Positions 26,603 through 35,537 of a stretch of 64,000 bases of DNA are shown in pieces. The notes beneath the pieces were generated by a model. It was not told where the DNA came from and did not search any database. It saw nothing but the letters and a program-made list of their open reading frames with translations. Both the position numbers and the translations under genes were made by a program. Every line of letters starts with the position of its first letter. The stretch's first letter is position 1. Origin of the DNA: APNM01 sp040361335 (GTDB lineage: Bacteria > Pseudomonadota > Gammaproteobacteria > Nevskiales > Salinisphaeraceae); contig NZ_APNM01000008.1 in the NCBI RefSeq assembly GCF_040361335.1, forward strand, positions 62,001 to 126,000, read 5' to 3'.

Positions 26603-28636
26603 TTGTCATCTCAGACAGCGTCGAGCCCGGAGAACGGCGAGACCCTGATTCTTGCCATCGCGCCGTCCCAGGAGGATGCCTCCGGCATCGAGACACCGCT
26701 GCGCGACGCCGGCCGCAACGTACGCGTCGACTGGCTCGACCGCCCGGGCGAGCTGGGTACCTATCTGTCCGATCACACGCCCGCGTTGATCTGCTGCCAT
26801 CCGGACGACGAGGGCGAGGACACGCCCAAACGCCTTCTGGGCTTGTGCCTGAACGCCGCGCCCGGCACGCCCGTGGTTCTCTTGCTGGACGCCGATACCG
26901 ATACCCGTGCCGCCCTGATCCGCGGCGGCGCCCGCGCGGTGGTTCCGCCGGGTGCGCCCGAGTTGCTGACCGTGGTGCTCGGACGCGAACTGGAGGTTGT
27001 CGCCCTGCGCGCCGAGGCCGGGATCGAACGCCAGCGGGCGGCCGGGCTCGAGCGCCGCCTGGAAGAAGTTCTGACGGAAAGCCAGGACGCCCGCGCCACG
27101 CTCCAGGAAGGCATCCATGCGGCGCTGAATCCCACCTATGCCCAGCTTTTCGGGTTCGAATCGCCGGCGGAGCTGGAAGGCGTCCCGCTGATGGACCTGG
27201 TGGTCCCCGACGACCGCGATCGGGTCAAGAAGAAGCTCAGCGACTGCCGCAAGGGCAAGGACGACGGCGAACCCATCCGTTTCCGGGGCCAGTGCGCCGA
27301 CGATTCCCACTGCGACGTGCTCATGCACTGCCGGCTGGTCCGGATCGACGACGAGGACGCGGTCGAGGTGCTGATCCCGCAGTCCCGGCCACGACCGCGG
27401 GCGGGCGCCGGCGACGCGCGGCAGGCCCTCTATCACGCCCTCTCCCGTCCCGAGGAGACCGGCGGCCTGTATTTCGTGGTGATCGACGACCTCGCGGGCC
27501 TGCAGTCCCGGCTGGGCCTGTCGCGGGCCGATGCCATCGTGGACGAGACCGCCGTCTTCCTGCTCGATGCCGTCGACGACGACAATAGCTGCTTCCGCTA
27601 CGGTCCCGGCGAGTTCGTGGTATTGACGGGGCCCCGCTCGGCGGAGTCGCTCCGGGCCGATGCCGAGCGGCTGCGGGCGGCCATAGACGACGAGGTGTTC
27701 GGCGACGACGACGCCTCCGTGTCGCTGACGGTGACCATCGCGGTGAGCGCCACGCCGCCCGGCGAGAACCGCGAGACCCTGCTTCTGGGCGCCATGCGCA
27801 AAGCCCGCGACACCGCCGCCGCGGGCGGCAACCAGGTGGTCCTGGAGGCGGAGTCCGAGCATCGCGTATCCGACGAGGCCGCCGAACGCGAGCACCTGGA
27901 GACCCTGCGCCGGGCCCTGCAAGAGGACCGGCTGACATTCGCCTACCAATCGATCGCCAGCCTGGAGGGCGACGACACGGAACACTTCGACGTGCTGCTG
28001 CGGCTGGCGGACGACCAAGGCGACCTGATCAGGCCGGCGGACTTCCTCGCGGCGGCGGCCCGGCACGAACTACTGTCGGAGATCGACCGGATCGCGGTAC
28101 GCAAGGTGCTGGAATTACTGGCGCAGCGCCACGAGCGCGGTGCCCGCGGCACGTTTTTCCTGCAGCTCTCGGAGGCCACCCTCAACGAGGCGCCGGAATT
28201 CCTGGACTGGCTCGAGGGACGCCTGGCCGGCCTCGGCTTTCCGCCCGACGAACTGCGCTTCAGCGTCACCGAGGAGGCGCTGCGCAGCAACGTCCGCCGG
28301 GCTCAGCAGCTCGCCGAGGGATTGGAGGCGCAGGGCGTGGCGCTGGCCATCGAGCGCTTCGGCAGCACCGGCAAGTCGATCCAGCTACTGGAACGGATTT
28401 CCGCCGATTTCGCCAAGCTGGACGCCACGGTCACCGAAGCCCTGGCCGGCGACCAGGGCGATCCGGCGGTCGCCGAGGCGGTCCGCGCGGCCCGCGAACG
28501 CGGTGTGCGCCTGATCGCCCAGCAGGTGGCCGACGCCAACACCATGGCGCGCCTCTGGCAGATCGGCATCAACTACGTGCAGGGGCAATTGGTCCAGGAG
28601 CCGGAGGCCGAGGCCGCGGGCACCAACGTGGCCTGA
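26603..28636 (+). CDS. FimX-like protein with degenerate GGDEF and EAL domains
   Basis: 677 residues: a receiver-like domain lacking obvious phospho-site context (about 15-125), a coiled linker, a PAS-like domain (about 165-255), a GGDEF domain (about 280-420) and an EAL domain (about 435-665). The GGDEF motif reads GPGEF and the EAL motif reads DVL in FDVLLRL, so neither cyclase nor phosphodiesterase activity is expected. Pseudomonas FimX has the same architecture and an EVL motif, and is a c-di-GMP receptor for type IV pili. The start is TTG, 8 bases after GGAGG and 17 bp after epmB. Confidence 0.8.
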   Translation: MSSQTASSPENGETLILAIAPSQEDASGIETPLRDAGRNVRVDWLDRPGELGTYLSDHTPALICCHPDDEGEDTPKRLLGLCLNAAPGTPVVLLLDADTDTRAALIRGGARAVVPPGAPELLTVVLGRELEVVALRAEAGIERQRAAGLERRLEEVLTESQDARATLQEGIHAALNPTYAQLFGFESPAELEGVPLMDLVVPDDRDRVKKKLSDCRKGKDDGEPIRFRGQCADDSHCDVLMHCRLVRIDDEDAVEVLIPQSRPRPRAGAGDARQALYHALSRPEETGGLYFVVIDDLAGLQSRLGLSRADAIVDETAVFLLDAVDDDNSCFRYGPGEFVVLTGPRSAESLRADAERLRAAIDDEVFGDDDASVSLTVTIAVSATPPGENRETLLLGAMRKARDTAAAGGNQVVLEAESEHRVSDEAAEREHLETLRRALQEDRLTFAYQSIASLEGDDTEHFDVLLRLADDQGDLIRPADFLAAAARHELLSEIDRIAVRKVLELLAQRHERGARGTFFLQLSEATLNEAPEFLDWLEGRLAGLGFPPDELRFSVTEEALRSNVRRAQQLAEGLEAQGVALAIERFGSTGKSIQLLERISADFAKLDATVTEALAGDQGDPAVAEAVRAARERGVRLIAQQVADANTMARLWQIGINYVQGQLVQEPEAEAAGTNVA

Positions 28637-28669
28637 TTCGTCGGGCGTTATCGGTAATTCGTGATTGGC

Positions 28670-28695
28670 GGCGTCCGGCCCCGAGGCCGGACGCC
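28670..28695. other. Perfect 11-bp hairpin between convergent genes
   Basis: GGCGTCCGGCC-CCGA-GGCCGGACGCC is a perfect inverted repeat with a 4-base loop. It lies between the ends of the FimX-like gene and htpX. There is no T-tract on either side, so it is not a canonical terminator, but it may slow transcription from both directions or protect mRNA 3' ends. A fragment of the GTGATT repeat family (28654-28668) abuts it. Confidence 0.6.
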
Positions 28696-28703
28696 GGTGC
28701 CGA

Positions 28704-29579
28704 TCAGCGCCCGCCGCTTTCCAGCGCGGCGATGCGCTCGGCCAGGGGCGGATGGGTGGCGAACAGCTTGGCGAAGCCCTGCCCCAGGCGGCCGGAGATG
28801 CCGAAGGCCGCCATCTCCTTGGGCATGTCGCTCTCGCCGTAGGTCTTCTGCAGCGACTGCAGGGCCAGCACCATCTTGCGGCGGCCGGCGAGGTGGGCGC
28901 CGCCGGCGTCGGCATGGAACTCGCGGTAGCGCGAATACCAGGCCACGATGATGCTCGCGATCAGACCGAACACCAGTTCCAGGGCGATCACCACGCCGAA
29001 GTAAGCCAGTCCCCCGCCGCGCTCGTCACGCATCAGGATGCGCGCCAGCACATGGGCGAAGAAGATCACGAAGGTGTTGAGCACGCCCTGGAGCAGGCCC
29101 ATGGTGATCATGTCGCCGTTGGCGATGTGGCTGACCTCGTGGCCCAGCACCGCCTCGACGCCGTCACGGTCCATGTTGTGCAGCAAGCCGGTGCTGACCG
29201 CCACCAGGGCGTTGTTCTTGCTCATGCCGGTGGCGAAGGCGTTCATCACCGGCGAATCGAACACGCCGACCTCGGGCATGCCGATGCCGGCCTGGCGGGC
29301 CTGGCGCTGCACGGTGCTCACCAGCCACTGCTCGGCGGAATCGCGCGGCTGCTCGATGATGCGGACACCCATCATCCGCTTGGCCATCCACTTGGAGATG
29401 GCCAGGGAGATGAACGAGCCGCCCATGCCGAAGATCGTCGCCAGCACCAGCAGGCCGGTGTAATTGCCCACACCCTGCGCCGCCAGCCAACGGTCGATGC
29501 CGAAGATCTGGATGAAGGCGGTCAGCACCAGGATGATGGCCAGATTCGTGGCGAGAAACAGAGCGATGCGCTTGGTCAT
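28704..29579 (-). CDS. htpX: Membrane zinc protease HtpX
   Basis: Inner-membrane metalloprotease of the M48 family, 291 residues, that degrades misfolded membrane proteins with FtsH. The zinc site is H147-E-V-S-H151, and four hydrophobic segments flank it (about 7-25, 42-62, 150-172 and 190-212). A TTGAAA promoter lies upstream. Confidence 0.95.
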   Translation of the reverse strand: MTKRIALFLATNLAIILVLTAFIQIFGIDRWLAAQGVGNYTGLLVLATIFGMGGSFISLAISKWMAKRMMGVRIIEQPRDSAEQWLVSTVQRQARQAGIGMPEVGVFDSPVMNAFATGMSKNNALVAVSTGLLHNMDRDGVEAVLGHEVSHIANGDMITMGLLQGVLNTFVIFFAHVLARILMRDERGGGLAYFGVVIALELVFGLIASIIVAWYSRYREFHADAGGAHLAGRRKMVLALQSLQKTYGESDMPKEMAAFGISGRLGQGFAKLFATHPPLAERIAALESGGR

Positions 29580-29621
29580 CGGGAAAGCACTCCGGTAGAC
29601 GTCGTTGTCGTAACCCGCTCT

Positions 29622-29650
29622 TAGATAGCGGCGGACAGGGAAGGTTTCAA
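29622..29650 (-). promoter_or_regulatory. htpX promoter, sigma-70 or heat-shock type
   Basis: The minus strand has CTTGAAA (ending 29645), a 17-bp spacer and TATCTA (29627-29622). CTTGAAA is also the -35 element of sigma-32 promoters, and a C-rich CCGCTAT begins 13 bp after it, near the expected CCCCAT. htpX is heat- and envelope-stress-induced in E. coli, so dual recognition is plausible. Confidence 0.5.
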
Positions 29651-29664
29651 GCTGTTCCTGAAAC

Positions 29665-29750
29665 GAACCACAGAGTCACAGAGGACACAGAGAATCCAGA
29701 AGGGTTACCCGTCTCTTTTGTCTCTGTGCGCTTTGTGTCTCTGTGGTTAA
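29665..29750. repeat. CACAGAG-type palindromic repeat, copy b
   Basis: The left arm has ACCACAGAGTCACAGAGG and the right arm CTCTGTGCGC...CTCTGTGGTTAA, inverted with respect to each other around a loop of about 30 bases. It is the first of two adjacent copies filling the 335-bp htpX-parC gap; no gene is supported there. Confidence 0.85.
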
Positions 29751-29772
29751 TGTCTCATTGCATTGCAAGACC

Positions 29773-29895
29773 AACCACAGAGTCACGGAGGACACAGAGA
29801 GTTCAACACAGGCTTACTCGCATATTTTTTATTCTCTGTGCGCTCTGTGACTCTGTGGTTAATGATCTTGCTTTGTCCTTGTGCCTCCGTGGTTC
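29773..29895. repeat. CACAGAG-type palindromic repeat, copy c with an extra half arm
   Basis: The left arm 29773-29799 begins ACCACAGAGTCACGGAGG and the right arm 29832-29861 ends ACTCTGTGGTTAATG. A third partial arm, GTGCCTCCGTGGTT, follows at 29881-29894. It lies just downstream of the parC stop. Confidence 0.8.
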
Positions 29896-29914
29896 GTCAC
29901 AGAACCGCATCGGG

Positions 29915-32146
29915 TCATTCGGCGGCCGAGGCGGCGTGCACCTGGCGGAAGCCGCGCGGCAGCAGGCGGCCGCGCGCGCCGCGGTTGCCGCGGTAGCCCT
30001 CGCGGTCCGAGGGCTTGACGTTCAGGTGGCGTTTACCGCTCTCCAGGCGCAGGGCCGCGTCCGGCGCCAGGGCACACACGGCGACGATCCGTTCGCCCTT
30101 CTTGAGTCCGATCAGCTTGTTGCCCTTGCCCTTGGCCATCTCCGGCAGATCCGCCAGGGGGAAGCACAGCAGGCGGCCCGCGTCGCTCACCACGCACAGC
30201 TCGTGATCGGCGACCGCACCCTCCAGCGGCATCGGCGCCAGCACGGCCGCACCCTTGGGCACCGTCAGCACCACCTTGCCGCCGCGGTTGCGGGAGACCA
30301 GATCGCCCAGGCGCGCCACGAAGCCGTAGCCGGCATCCGTGGCCAATAGGCAGCGGCGGTCGTTCTCGCCCATGAGCACGCCCACGAAGCCGGCGCCGTC
30401 GGGCGGATTCAGCCAGCTCGACAGGGGATCGCCCTGGCCGCGCGCGGACGGCAGCTTGTGCGCCGGCACGGCATAGCTGCGGCCGGTGCTATCCAGCAGC
30501 ACCGCCGGCTGGTTGCTGCGGCCGCGGGCGGCGGCGGCGAACTCGTCGCCGCTACGGAAACTCAGCGCCGCCGGATCCACCTCGTGCCCCTTGGCGGCCC
30601 GGATCCAGCCCTGGCTGGACAGCACCACCGTGACCGCCTCGGTCGGCAGCAGCTCGCTCTCGTCCAGGGCGCGGGCCTCGCCGCGCTCCACCAGGCGGCT
30701 GCGGCGGTCGTCGCCGTAGGCATCGGCGTCGGCCGATATCTCGTCGGCGATCAGGCGGCTCAGCTTCTTGCGCGAGCCCAGGATGCCCTCCAGCGACTTG
30801 CGCTCGGTCTCCAGCTCGTCGCGCTCGCCCTGGATCTTCTGCTCCTCCAGCCGCATCAGGTGGCGCAACTTGAGGTCGAGGACGGCGTCGGCCTGGGTGC
30901 CGGTGATACCGAAGCGTTCCATCATCACCGGCTTCGGCTCGTCCTCGGTGCGGATGATGTGGATCACCTCGTCGATGTTCAGATAGGCGACCAGCAGACC
31001 CTCGAGGATATGCAGCCGGTCCACGACCTGGTCGAGACGGTACTGCAGCCGTCGCCGCACGGTATCCGTGCGAAAGCTCAGCCACTCGGTGAGGATGCCC
31101 TTGAGATCCTTGACCTGCGGGCGGCCGTCCAGCCCGATCACGTTGAGGTTGACGCGGTAGCCCTTCTCCAGCGCCGTGGTCGCGAACAGGTGCGCCATCA
31201 GCCGCTCGACGTCCACGCGGTTGCTGCGCGGCACGATCACCAGCCGGGTCGGGTTCTCGTGGTCCGACTCGTCGCGCAGGTCCGCGACCATGGGCAGCTT
31301 CTTGGCCTGCATCTGGGCGGCGATCTGTTCCAGCACCTTGGCGCCGGAGACCTGGTACGGCAGCGCGTCGATCACGATGTCGCCGCCGGATTCGCGCTGC
31401 CAGGTGGCACGCATGCGCACGATGCCGTTGCCGGTCCGGTAGATGGCCGCGATCTCCTCGGCCGGCGAGATGATCTCGGCGTCGGTGGGGAAATCCGGGC
31501 CCAGGACGTGCTCGCAGAGCGCGTCCACGTCGGCGTCCGGGTCCTCGATCAGGCGGATGCAGGCCGCGGCCACCTCGCGCAGGTTGTGCGGCGGGATGTC
31601 GGTGGCCATGCCCACGGCGATGCCGGTGCCGCCGTTGAGCAACACGTTGGGCAGGCGCGCCGGCAGCACGGACGGCTCGTCCAGGGTGCCGTCGAAGTTG
31701 GGGTGCCAGTCGACCGTGCCCTGCCCCAATTCCGAGAGCAGCAGGCGTGCGTAGTCGGTCAGCCGCGATTCGGTGTAGCGCATGGCCGCGAACGACTTGG
31801 GATCGTCCGCCGTGCCCCAGTTGCCGTGCCCGTCCACCAGCGGATAGCGGAAGGAGAACGGCTGCGCCATGATCACCATGGCCTCGTAGCAGGCGGCGTC
31901 GCCGTGCGGATGGAACTTGCCGATCACGTCGCCGACGGTGCGCGCCGCCTTCTTGGGCTTGCTGCCCGCCGACAGGCCCAGCTCGGACATGGCGTACACG
32001 ATCCGCCGCTGCACGGGCTTGAGGCCGTCGCCCACGTTGGGCAGGGCGCGGTCCAGGATCACGTACATAGCGTAGTTCAAGTACGCCTTCTCGGCGAACG
32101 CGCTCAGCGTTTCTCGTTCGGCGCCGTGTTCAGTCGTTTCGGTCAT
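29915..32146 (-). CDS. parC: DNA topoisomerase IV subunit A
   Basis: Decatenating type II topoisomerase, breakage-reunion subunit, 743 residues. The catalytic tyrosine is Y124 in AAMRYTESRL. The quinolone-determining segment reads HPHGDAACYEAM, so the Ser corresponding to E. coli S80 is Ala84 here, while the downstream Glu is kept (E88). C-terminal beta-propeller repeats are present. The start MTETTEHGAE is taken rather than an ATG 15 bp upstream. It is downstream of parE, separated by a repeat. Confidence 0.96.
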   Translation of the reverse strand: MTETTEHGAERETLSAFAEKAYLNYAMYVILDRALPNVGDGLKPVQRRIVYAMSELGLSAGSKPKKAARTVGDVIGKFHPHGDAACYEAMVIMAQPFSFRYPLVDGHGNWGTADDPKSFAAMRYTESRLTDYARLLLSELGQGTVDWHPNFDGTLDEPSVLPARLPNVLLNGGTGIAVGMATDIPPHNLREVAAACIRLIEDPDADVDALCEHVLGPDFPTDAEIISPAEEIAAIYRTGNGIVRMRATWQRESGGDIVIDALPYQVSGAKVLEQIAAQMQAKKLPMVADLRDESDHENPTRLVIVPRSNRVDVERLMAHLFATTALEKGYRVNLNVIGLDGRPQVKDLKGILTEWLSFRTDTVRRRLQYRLDQVVDRLHILEGLLVAYLNIDEVIHIIRTEDEPKPVMMERFGITGTQADAVLDLKLRHLMRLEEQKIQGERDELETERKSLEGILGSRKKLSRLIADEISADADAYGDDRRSRLVERGEARALDESELLPTEAVTVVLSSQGWIRAAKGHEVDPAALSFRSGDEFAAAARGRSNQPAVLLDSTGRSYAVPAHKLPSARGQGDPLSSWLNPPDGAGFVGVLMGENDRRCLLATDAGYGFVARLGDLVSRNRGGKVVLTVPKGAAVLAPMPLEGAVADHELCVVSDAGRLLCFPLADLPEMAKGKGNKLIGLKKGERIVAVCALAPDAALRLESGKRHLNVKPSDREGYRGNRGARGRLLPRGFRQVHAASAAE

Positions 32147-32153
32147 GGATTCA

Positions 32154-32307
32154 TTAACCACAGAGGCACAGAGCTTTGCTGCAGGAACTCGGCTACGCCG
32201 CGCCGGGCGGATTCGCGCAGCGAAGCGGCGCTCCCGCAGCTTCGTGATCTTCGGGCCTTTCGTGTTTTATATCTTAATTCTCTGTGCCTCTGTGTCCCTG
32301 TGGTTAG
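32154..32307. repeat. CACAGAG-type palindromic repeat, copy d (between parE and parC)
   Basis: The arms TTAACCACAGAGGCACAGAG (32154-32174) and CTCTGTGCCTCTGTGTCC...GTGGTTA (32278-32307) enclose a core of about 100 bases. The element occupies nearly the whole parE-parC gap on the presumed shared transcript and ends 10 bp from the parE stop. Confidence 0.85.
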
Positions 32308-32316
32308 TCACTAAGT

Positions 32317-34206
32317 TCAAACCTCGGCCTCGTGGCCCTTGCGCTCCAGCCAGTCGCGACGGTCGGCGGCGCGCTTCTTGGCCAGCAGCATGTCCAGGAG
32401 CCCGTCCGCGGCCTCCTCGTCCAGGGTGAGCTGGACCAGGCGCCGGGTCTCCGGCGCCATGGTGGTCTCGCGAAGCTGCAGGGCGCTCATCTCGCCCAGC
32501 CCCTTGAAGCGGGTGACGCTGACCTTGCCCTTGCGCTTCTCGGCGCGTATGCGGTCGAGCGTGCCTTCGCGTTCTTCCTCGTCGAGGGCGTAGAACACGT
32601 CCTTGCCGACGTCGATCCGATACAACGGCGGCATCGCCACGAACACCCGGCCGTCCTCGACCAGGGGCCGGAAATGCTTGAGGAACAGCGCGCACAGCAG
32701 CGTGGCGATATGCAGGCCGTCGGAGTCGGCGTCCGCCAGGATGCAGATCTTGTGGTAGCGCAGGCGCGAGCGGTCCATCGCGCCCGGCTCCACGCCCAGG
32801 GCGACGCTGATGTCGTGGATCTCCTGGGAGCCCAGGATCTCCGCGGGGTCCACCTCCCAGGCGTTGAGGATCTTGCCGCGCAGCGGCATCACCGCCTGGA
32901 ACTCGCGGTCGCGCGCCTGCTTGGCCGAGCCGCCGGCGGAGTCGCCCTCCACCAGGAAGAGCTCGGTGCGGGCCGGGTCGTCGGAGACGCAGTCGGTGAG
33001 CTTGCCGGGCAGGGCCGGCCCCGAGACCACCCGCTTGCGGGTGACCTTGCGCGCCTTCTTGACCCGGCGCTGGGCGTTGCCGATCACCAGCTCGGCGAGG
33101 GCCTCGCCGCTCTCGGGATGGCGGTTCAGCCACAGCGAGAAGGCATCCTTGACCACACCGGAGACGAAAGCCGCCACCGAGCGCGAGGCCAGGCGCTCCT
33201 TGGTCTGGCCGGCGAACTGTGGATCGGCGAGCTTGACCGACAGCACGAAGCTGCAGCCGTCCCAGACGTCCTCGGGCGCGAGCTTCAGCCCGCGCGGCAG
33301 CAGGTTGCGGAACTCGCAGAACTCGCGCACCGCCTCGGTCAGGCCGGCGCGCAGGCCGTTGACGTGGGTACCGCCGGCCGGCGTCGGGATCAGGTTGACG
33401 TAGCTGTCGGCCGGACCGCCGCCCTCGCCGGCCTCCGGCAGCCAGGCCACGGCCCAGTCCACCGCCTCGCGCTCGGACTCCAGGCTGCCCGTAAAGGGTT
33501 TCTCCGGCAGCCGCGGCACCTCGGCGAGCTCGCTCGCGAGATATTCGCCGAGGCCGTCCTCGTACTGCCAGGTCTCGGTCTCGCCGGCCGCGGCGTCGGT
33601 GAAACGCACGGTCAGTCCCGGACACAGTACCGCCTTGGCGCGGAGCAGGTGCTTGAGCCGGCCGGCGGCGAAACGCGGGTTGTCGAAATAGGCCGGGTCC
33701 GGCCAGAAGCGCAGGCTGGTGCCGCTGCGGCGCTTGCCGGCGCCGCCGGCCTCGGTCAGCGGCTCGGCGACCTCGCCGCCGGCGAAGGCCATGCGGTAGA
33801 GGCTGCCGCCGCGAACGACCTCCACGGTCAGGCGAGTGGACAACGCGTTGACCACGGACACGCCCACGCCGTGCAGGCCGCCGGCGAAACGGTATTGCTT
33901 GTGCGAGAACTTACCGCCGGCGTGCAGCCGGGTCATGATCAGCTCGACGCCGGGCACGCCGTGCTCGGGGTGGACGTCCACGGGCATGCCGCGGCCGTCG
34001 TCGGCGACCTCCAGGGAGCCGTCCTCGTGCAGGGTGACGTCGATGGTCCGGCAGTGACCGGCCAGCGCCTCGTCGACGCTGTTGTCGATCACCTCGGCGG
34101 CGAGGTGGTTGGGCCGGGCGGTATCGGTGAACATCCCCGGCCGTTTGCGCACGGGGTCCAGCCCGGATAGCACCTCGATGTCGACGGCGTCGTAGTTGGA
34201 ACCCAT
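32317..34206 (-). CDS. parE: DNA topoisomerase IV subunit B
   Basis: ATPase subunit of topoisomerase IV, 629 residues. The GHKL ATP site shows DNSVDEALAG and GGLHGVGVSVVNALS, and the TOPRIM domain has LVEGDSAGGSAKQARDR. The length and the lack of a GyrB insertion identify ParE rather than GyrB. parC follows on the same strand after a repeat, and xseB is divergent. Confidence 0.96.
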   Translation of the reverse strand: MGSNYDAVDIEVLSGLDPVRKRPGMFTDTARPNHLAAEVIDNSVDEALAGHCRTIDVTLHEDGSLEVADDGRGMPVDVHPEHGVPGVELIMTRLHAGGKFSHKQYRFAGGLHGVGVSVVNALSTRLTVEVVRGGSLYRMAFAGGEVAEPLTEAGGAGKRRSGTSLRFWPDPAYFDNPRFAAGRLKHLLRAKAVLCPGLTVRFTDAAAGETETWQYEDGLGEYLASELAEVPRLPEKPFTGSLESEREAVDWAVAWLPEAGEGGGPADSYVNLIPTPAGGTHVNGLRAGLTEAVREFCEFRNLLPRGLKLAPEDVWDGCSFVLSVKLADPQFAGQTKERLASRSVAAFVSGVVKDAFSLWLNRHPESGEALAELVIGNAQRRVKKARKVTRKRVVSGPALPGKLTDCVSDDPARTELFLVEGDSAGGSAKQARDREFQAVMPLRGKILNAWEVDPAEILGSQEIHDISVALGVEPGAMDRSRLRYHKICILADADSDGLHIATLLCALFLKHFRPLVEDGRVFVAMPPLYRIDVGKDVFYALDEEEREGTLDRIRAEKRKGKVSVTRFKGLGEMSALQLRETTMAPETRRLVQLTLDEEAADGLLDMLLAKKRAADRRDWLERKGHEAEV

Positions 34207-34364
34207 GCTCGCTGATCGTCCTGGCGCGCGTGTGGCCGGATGGCCCGGAGTGACGGCGCCGGACAGTAAGCCAACGGCGGCGCCCAGGCAAGCCCGGCAT
34301 GCCGCCCTGACGCCGCCCCCGCCTCGCGGGTAGACTACGGCATCCCGATCAGGACGCGAACGGC

Positions 34365-34643
34365 ATGAGCGACGACGACAGCCAAGCGGCCGGCCCCGAC
34401 AACCGGGCCCTGGCCGACTTCGAGAAATCCCTGGCCGAGCTGGAGACCCTGGTGGAGAACCTGGAGTCCGGCGACCTGAGCCTGGAGGCCTCCCTGGAGA
34501 AGTTCGAGCGCGGCGTGGCCCTGGCGCGCGATTGCCAGAACGCGCTCAAGACCGCCGAGCTGCGCGTGCAGCAGCTCCTGGACCGCGAGGACGGCAATGG
34601 CGACGCCGTCGCGGCGTTCGACGACGGCGACCCCGGGGAATGA
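34365..34643 (+). CDS. xseB: Exodeoxyribonuclease VII small subunit
   Basis: Small helical subunit of exonuclease VII, 92 residues, with the family core DFEKSLAELETLVENLESGDLSLE. It partners XseA, which is not in the window. A plausible promoter precedes it: CTGACG (34307-34312), an 18-bp spacer and TAGACT (34331-34336). AGGA is present 10 bases before the ATG. The stop overlaps the ispA start (ATGA), the conserved xseB-ispA coupling. Confidence 0.93.
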   Translation: MSDDDSQAAGPDNRALADFEKSLAELETLVENLESGDLSLEASLEKFERGVALARDCQNALKTAELRVQQLLDREDGNGDAVAAFDDGDPGE

Positions 34644-35527
34644 GCTTCGCCGAGTCGGCCGCCGGCTACCCGACGCGGCTGGCGGCGGTCCTCGACGGCC
34701 ACCTGCCGCCGGCGGACGAGCCGCCCCGCGACCTCCACCGGGCGATGCGCTACGCCACCCTGGACGGGGGCAAGCGCCTGCGCGCCCTGCTCGTCTACGC
34801 CACCGCCGAGGCCCTGGAACGTCCCGCGGAACGGGTGGACGCCGCCGCGGCCGCCGTGGAACTGATCCATGCCTATTCCCTGGTCCACGATGATCTGCCC
34901 GCGATGGACGACGACGACCTGCGCCGGGGGAAGCCGAGCTGCCACAAGGCCTTCGGCGAGGCGACCGCGATCCTCGCCGGCGACGCGCTACAGACCCTCG
35001 CCTTTCGGATCCTGGCGCGGGACGAGGCGGCCGGCGACCCGGCCCAGCGCCTGCGCCAGGTCGAACTGCTGGCCGAGGCCGCGGGCTCGCGCGGCATGGC
35101 CGGCGGCCAGGCGATCGACCTCGCGGCCGCCGGTCGCGCCCTGAGCCTCGACGAAGTCGAGACCATGCATCGCCGCAAGACCGGCGCTCTCATCCGGGCT
35201 TCGGTGCTGATGCCCTGCCACGCGGGGCCGGCGCCCGAGACATCGCGGCTCGCCGCCCTGGAGCGCTACGCCGAGTGCCTGGGCCTGGCCTTCCAGATCC
35301 AGGACGACATCCTCGACGAATCGGGCGATCCCGCCGCCATGGGCAAGAGCCGTGGCGCCGACGCCGCCCGCGGCAAGCCGACCTACACCAGCATGGTGGG
35401 CCTGGACACGGCCCGCGCCCGCGCCCGCGACCTCTATCGCGAGGCCCGCGACGCCCTGGCACCGTTCGGCGCCGCGGCCGGAGGGCTGCACTGGCTGGCA
35501 CGACGGATCGTCGATCGGGAAGACTGA
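34640..35527 (+). CDS. ispA: Farnesyl diphosphate synthase (geranyltranstransferase)
   Basis: Condenses IPP with DMAPP and GPP to farnesyl diphosphate for quinones and undecaprenyl carriers; 295 residues. The first aspartate-rich motif is DDLPAMDDDDLRRG (from D84) and the second is QIQDDILDE. The ATG overlaps the xseB stop by 4 bp. dxs, which often follows, is absent here. Confidence 0.94.
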   Translation: MSFAESAAGYPTRLAAVLDGHLPPADEPPRDLHRAMRYATLDGGKRLRALLVYATAEALERPAERVDAAAAAVELIHAYSLVHDDLPAMDDDDLRRGKPSCHKAFGEATAILAGDALQTLAFRILARDEAAGDPAQRLRQVELLAEAAGSRGMAGGQAIDLAAAGRALSLDEVETMHRRKTGALIRASVLMPCHAGPAPETSRLAALERYAECLGLAFQIQDDILDESGDPAAMGKSRGADAARGKPTYTSMVGLDTARARARDLYREARDALAPFGAAAGGLHWLARRIVDRED

Positions 35528-35537
35528 CCCCCGGGCA

